Positions 4,351 to 7,074 of a DNA stretch of 7,074 bases are shown here, in pieces; position 1 is the first letter of the stretch, and every line of letters begins with the position of its first letter. The stretch lies in the NCBI GenBank assembly GCA_934086355.1, contig CAKOID010000036.1, positions 1-7,074 of the forward strand. Direction: 5' to 3'. This stretch comes from an uncultured Bacilli bacterium. GTDB taxonomy: Bacteria > Bacillota_I > Bacilli_A > RF39 > UBA660. The notes below the pieces were generated by a model. That model was given only the letters and a program-made list of their open reading frames with translations. It made no database searches and was not told where the DNA came from. Position numbers and translations under genes: made by a program.

Positions 4351-5774
4351 TGTTAGAAGAACTACATGAAAAATTAATAAAAAAAGAAATATCTTCTGAT
4401 GAACTAGTTAAAGAATCATTAGAAAAATCACATCAACTACAAGATGAATTAAATGCGTTCGTAACAATATGTGATGATGCAACAGGTAATGTATCTGAAA
4501 ACGTTTTATCAGGCATTCCTTATGTAGCAAAAGATAATTTATCAACAAAAGATATTCTTTCAACAGCAAGTAGTAATACCTTAAAAGATTATGTACCATT
4601 TTTTGATGCTACTGTTATAAAACGTTTAAAAGATGCTGGTGCAGTATTAATAGGAAAAAGTGCTATGGACGAACTAGGAATGGGCGGTACAGGTACTACT
4701 TGCCATACTGGAATAGTTAAAAATCCATGGGACAATCGACGCATAACAGCTGGTTCAAGTGCAGGTAGTGCTGCTTTAGTTGCAAGCGGTGTCGTACCTT
4801 ACGCATTAGGAAGTGATACAGGAGACTCTGTACGTAAGCCAGCAGCATATTGCGGAGTTGTTGGATTTAAACCAACTTATGGTGCAATAAGTAGATTTGG
4901 TTTATTCCCTTTTGCATCAAGTTTAGACCATGTAGGTGTTTTAACACGTAGTGTTCGTGACGCTGCAATAGTAGTTGATAACGTAGTCGGAATAGATGAA
5001 AATGATATGACAACAATAGATTTAGAACAAAACTTAACAGCTAATTTAAATAACGATATAAAAGGTAAAAAAATATTTTATATAAAAAATTTATTAGATA
5101 ATTTAAATGATAATGAAGAAACAAATAAAATTCTAGAAGAATTTAAAAGAACATTAAAACACTTAGAAGATTTAGGCTGTACTGTTAATGGTATAGAAAT
5201 AGATATGAATTTATTAAAAGCAATATTTCCAACTTATGTATGTTTAAGTTGTGCTGAAGCAACTAGTAATGATTCTAACTTAACTGGTATTATATTTGGA
5301 CCAAGAGGTGAAGGTGAAAACTATGTTGATATGATTAAAGATCATAGAACAAAAGGCTTTTCTTCATTAATTAAACGTAGATTTGTTATAGGTTCATATG
5401 TATTACAAAAAGAAAATCAAGAAAAATATTTTCTAAATGCAAAAAGAGTTAGAAGATTAATAACAAACAAAATGAATGAATTATTTAACTCTTATGATGC
5501 AATGATAATGCCAGCAAGTGGAAAAGTTGCCCCAAAAATAGATAATGTTAATGAAAAGATAAGTGGTAATGAACAAATCTTAGAAAATTTAATGGCTATA
5601 GGAAACTTTGGTGGCTATCCAAGTATAACAATTCCAAATGGATTTGTTAATAACATGCCTATTGGAGTAAATATAACTGGTAATATCATGAAAGATAAAG
5701 ATGTTTTAAACATTGCTTACAAATTAGAATCAACATATAATTTTAAAAATCAAATTGCAAAGGAAGTGAAATAA
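4350..5774 (+). CDS. gatA: Asp/Glu-tRNA amidotransferase subunit A (amidase)
   Basis: 474 residues, slightly shorter than the usual 480-490. This amidase-signature enzyme hydrolyses glutamine and passes ammonia to GatB for conversion of misacylated Glu-tRNA(Gln) or Asp-tRNA(Asn). The Ser-cisSer-Lys triad is present with family spacing: Lys61 ('YVAKDN'), Ser136 ('ITAGSSAGSAA') and Ser160 ('GSDTGDSVRKPA'). The intervals of 75 and 24 residues equal those of S. aureus GatA (79/154/178). Asp159 sits where most GatA proteins have Gly, next to the nucleophile, and the Ser-rich loop reads GSSAGS instead of GSSGGS. From memory the Asp form also occurs in Mollicutes, so this is probably a lineage trait. 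The ATG overlaps the gatC stop by one base after a strong AAGGTGG ribosome binding site, and the stop overlaps gatB by one base. Confidence 0.96.
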   Translation: MLEELHEKLIKKEISSDELVKESLEKSHQLQDELNAFVTICDDATGNVSENVLSGIPYVAKDNLSTKDILSTASSNTLKDYVPFFDATVIKRLKDAGAVLIGKSAMDELGMGGTGTTCHTGIVKNPWDNRRITAGSSAGSAALVASGVVPYALGSDTGDSVRKPAAYCGVVGFKPTYGAISRFGLFPFASSLDHVGVLTRSVRDAAIVVDNVVGIDENDMTTIDLEQNLTANLNNDIKGKKIFYIKNLLDNLNDNEETNKILEEFKRTLKHLEDLGCTVNGIEIDMNLLKAIFPTYVCLSCAEATSNDSNLTGIIFGPRGEGENYVDMIKDHRTKGFSSLIKRRFVIGSYVLQKENQEKYFLNAKRVRRLITNKMNELFNSYDAMIMPASGKVAPKIDNVNEKISGNEQILENLMAIGNFGGYPSITIPNGFVNNMPIGVNITGNIMKDKDVLNIAYKLESTYNFKNQIAKEVK

Positions 5775-7074
5775 TGGAATTAATACCTGTTATAGGTCTT
5801 GAAATGCACGCTGAAATGAATTCAACTACAAAAGTATTCTCGCCAGCAGAAAATACGTATAATGACATTTCAAACCTTCATGTAAATAAAATAGATGTTG
5901 CACTTCCTGGTATTTTACCTGTTTCTAATAAAGAATGTATGGAACGAGCAATAGAAATGGCTTTAATACTAAAGTGTAATATTCCAGAATACTTTATATT
6001 TGATAGAAAAAATTATTATTATCCAGATTTACCAAAAGGATATCAAATAACACAATTTCATAATCCTATCGGAACAAACGGTAAATTAAGTATTATGGTT
6101 GATGACAAAGAATTGGATATAGACATATTAGACATACATCTAGAAGAAGATTCAGCATCACTTGACCATTATTCATACTTTTCTTTAATTGATTACAATA
6201 GAGCAGGAGTTCCACTTTTAGAAACCGTTACTGCACCTTGTATGCATTCATCACGTGAAGCTGTTGCATTCTTAGATACTATGAAAAATATATTTAGATA
6301 CACTGGTATAAGTGATGCAGATGTTAAAAGAGGACAAATAAGATGTGACGTAAATGTTTCAATGATGGAAAAAGGAAGTACTGAATTTGGAACAAAAGTA
6401 GAAGTAAAAAATGTTAACAATATAGGAAATGTAGAAAAAACAATAGAATATGAAATAAAAAGACAAACAGATTTAATTTTAGCTGGTAAAAAAGATGAAA
6501 TAGTTCAAGAAACAAGAAGATTTGATGAATCTACAGAAACAACAGTTAGTATGAGAAGTAAAGCTGATGCAATAGATTATAAATACTTTATAGAACCAAA
6601 CATACCACCATATAAAATAACAGAAGAATTAATTGATGAAATTAAATCACGTATTCCAATTTTACCAAACGAAAAAAAATTAAAATATATTAATGAATTA
6701 GGATTAACAAATACTGATGCATCAATAATAACAAAAGATAAAGATATAAGTGATTATTTTGATAAATTAATTAGTTTAAATTGTGATATTAAATTATCTA
6801 CTAATTGGATTATAAATAACATAACTGATTATTTAAATAGTAACAATATATCTATAAAAGAATTATTTCTAACTCCAGAAAAACTAGCATTTATAATAGA
6901 TTCTATAAAAAATAATAAAATTAATTCTAAACAAGCCAAAGAATTATTTAATAAATCTTTAGAATTAAAACGTGAACCAAAAGAATTAATTAGTGAATTA
7001 GGTATGGAACAAATAAATGATAGTACTGAAATAGAAAATTTAATAAAAACAATTTTAGACAATAATACAAAACA
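5774..7074 (+). CDS. gatB: Asp/Glu-tRNA amidotransferase subunit B (3' end outside window)
   Basis: The frame is open from ATG 5774 to the right edge: 433 complete codons of an expected 470-480. GatB binds the misacylated tRNA, activates its side-chain carboxylate with ATP and amidates it with ammonia from GatA. The cradle domain has 'GLEMHAEM' (Glu10 and His12 at the S. aureus metal-site positions), 'FDRKNYYYPDLPKGYQITQF' (76-95), 'LHLEEDSASLDH' (Glu124/125), 'RCDVNVS' (Asp192) and 'GTKVEVKNVNN' (206-216), followed by 'QETRRFDE' (245-252). The helical domain covers about 295-405 ('LTSNW'-like 'LSTNW' at 341-345), and the YqeY-like tRNA-binding tail has begun at the window edge. AAGGAAGTGA (5760-5769) is the ribosome binding site. 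The start overlaps the gatA stop by one base. Confidence 0.95.
   Translation, partial: MELIPVIGLEMHAEMNSTTKVFSPAENTYNDISNLHVNKIDVALPGILPVSNKECMERAIEMALILKCNIPEYFIFDRKNYYYPDLPKGYQITQFHNPIGTNGKLSIMVDDKELDIDILDIHLEEDSASLDHYSYFSLIDYNRAGVPLLETVTAPCMHSSREAVAFLDTMKNIFRYTGISDADVKRGQIRCDVNVSMMEKGSTEFGTKVEVKNVNNIGNVEKTIEYEIKRQTDLILAGKKDEIVQETRRFDESTETTVSMRSKADAIDYKYFIEPNIPPYKITEELIDEIKSRIPILPNEKKLKYINELGLTNTDASIITKDKDISDYFDKLISLNCDIKLSTNWIINNITDYLNSNNISIKELFLTPEKLAFIIDSIKNNKINSKQAKELFNKSLELKREPKELISELGMEQINDSTEIENLIKTILDNNTK

Overview
The window is a strongly A+T-rich bacterial segment with AAA/TTA/ATA-dominated codon use. It encodes translation genes of Bacillota/Mollicutes-relative type. Every tryptophan I checked in the tRNA-synthetase and amidotransferase genes is TGG, no in-frame TGA occurs in them, and the small hydrophobic gene ends in TGA where its decayed sister copy has TAG. 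The genetic code is therefore most likely standard (code 11) and not the Mycoplasma/Spiroplasma code. GatA carries Mollicutes-like signatures, which points to a low-GC Bacilli relative, perhaps an uncultured gut lineage; this placement is inference.

Layout, all protein genes on the + strand: the 3' end of hisS (2-274); asnS (288-1658) with its ribosome binding site overlapping the hisS stop; a 657-base intergenic region (1659-2315); then a tightly packed run of aspS (2316-4064), gatC (4057-4350), gatA (4350-5774) and gatB (5774 to the window edge, incomplete). Adjacent genes in the second block overlap by 8, 1 and 1 bases. The products charge His, Asn and Asp tRNAs. Because AsnRS is present and AspRS has the Leu30 of a discriminating enzyme, GatCAB probably works mainly on Glu-tRNA(Gln).

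The noteworthy part is the intergenic region. It contains what I read as a previously unnamed type I toxin-antitoxin-like module in two tandem copies. The intact copy (about 1953-2294) has a sense promoter with an extended -10, an mRNA whose extreme 5' end is complementary to its 3' region, a Shine-Dalgarno (SD) sequence buried in a hairpin, a 30-residue Ile/Leu-rich peptide with Lys/Arg at both ends, and a convergent minus-strand promoter (TTGATA-N17-TATAAT) predicted to make an antisense RNA across the 3' UTR. The upstream copy (about 1661-1929) is homologous throughout, but its sense half is broken: decayed promoter, ATG changed to ACG, stop at codon 2, and a shortened 3' UTR. Its antisense promoter (TTGAAG-N17-TATAAT), antisense 5' hairpin and putative antisense terminator are preserved. 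The sense promoter of the intact module is also the only good sense promoter I find ahead of aspS-gatCAB. All functional statements about this module are inferred from sequence architecture.
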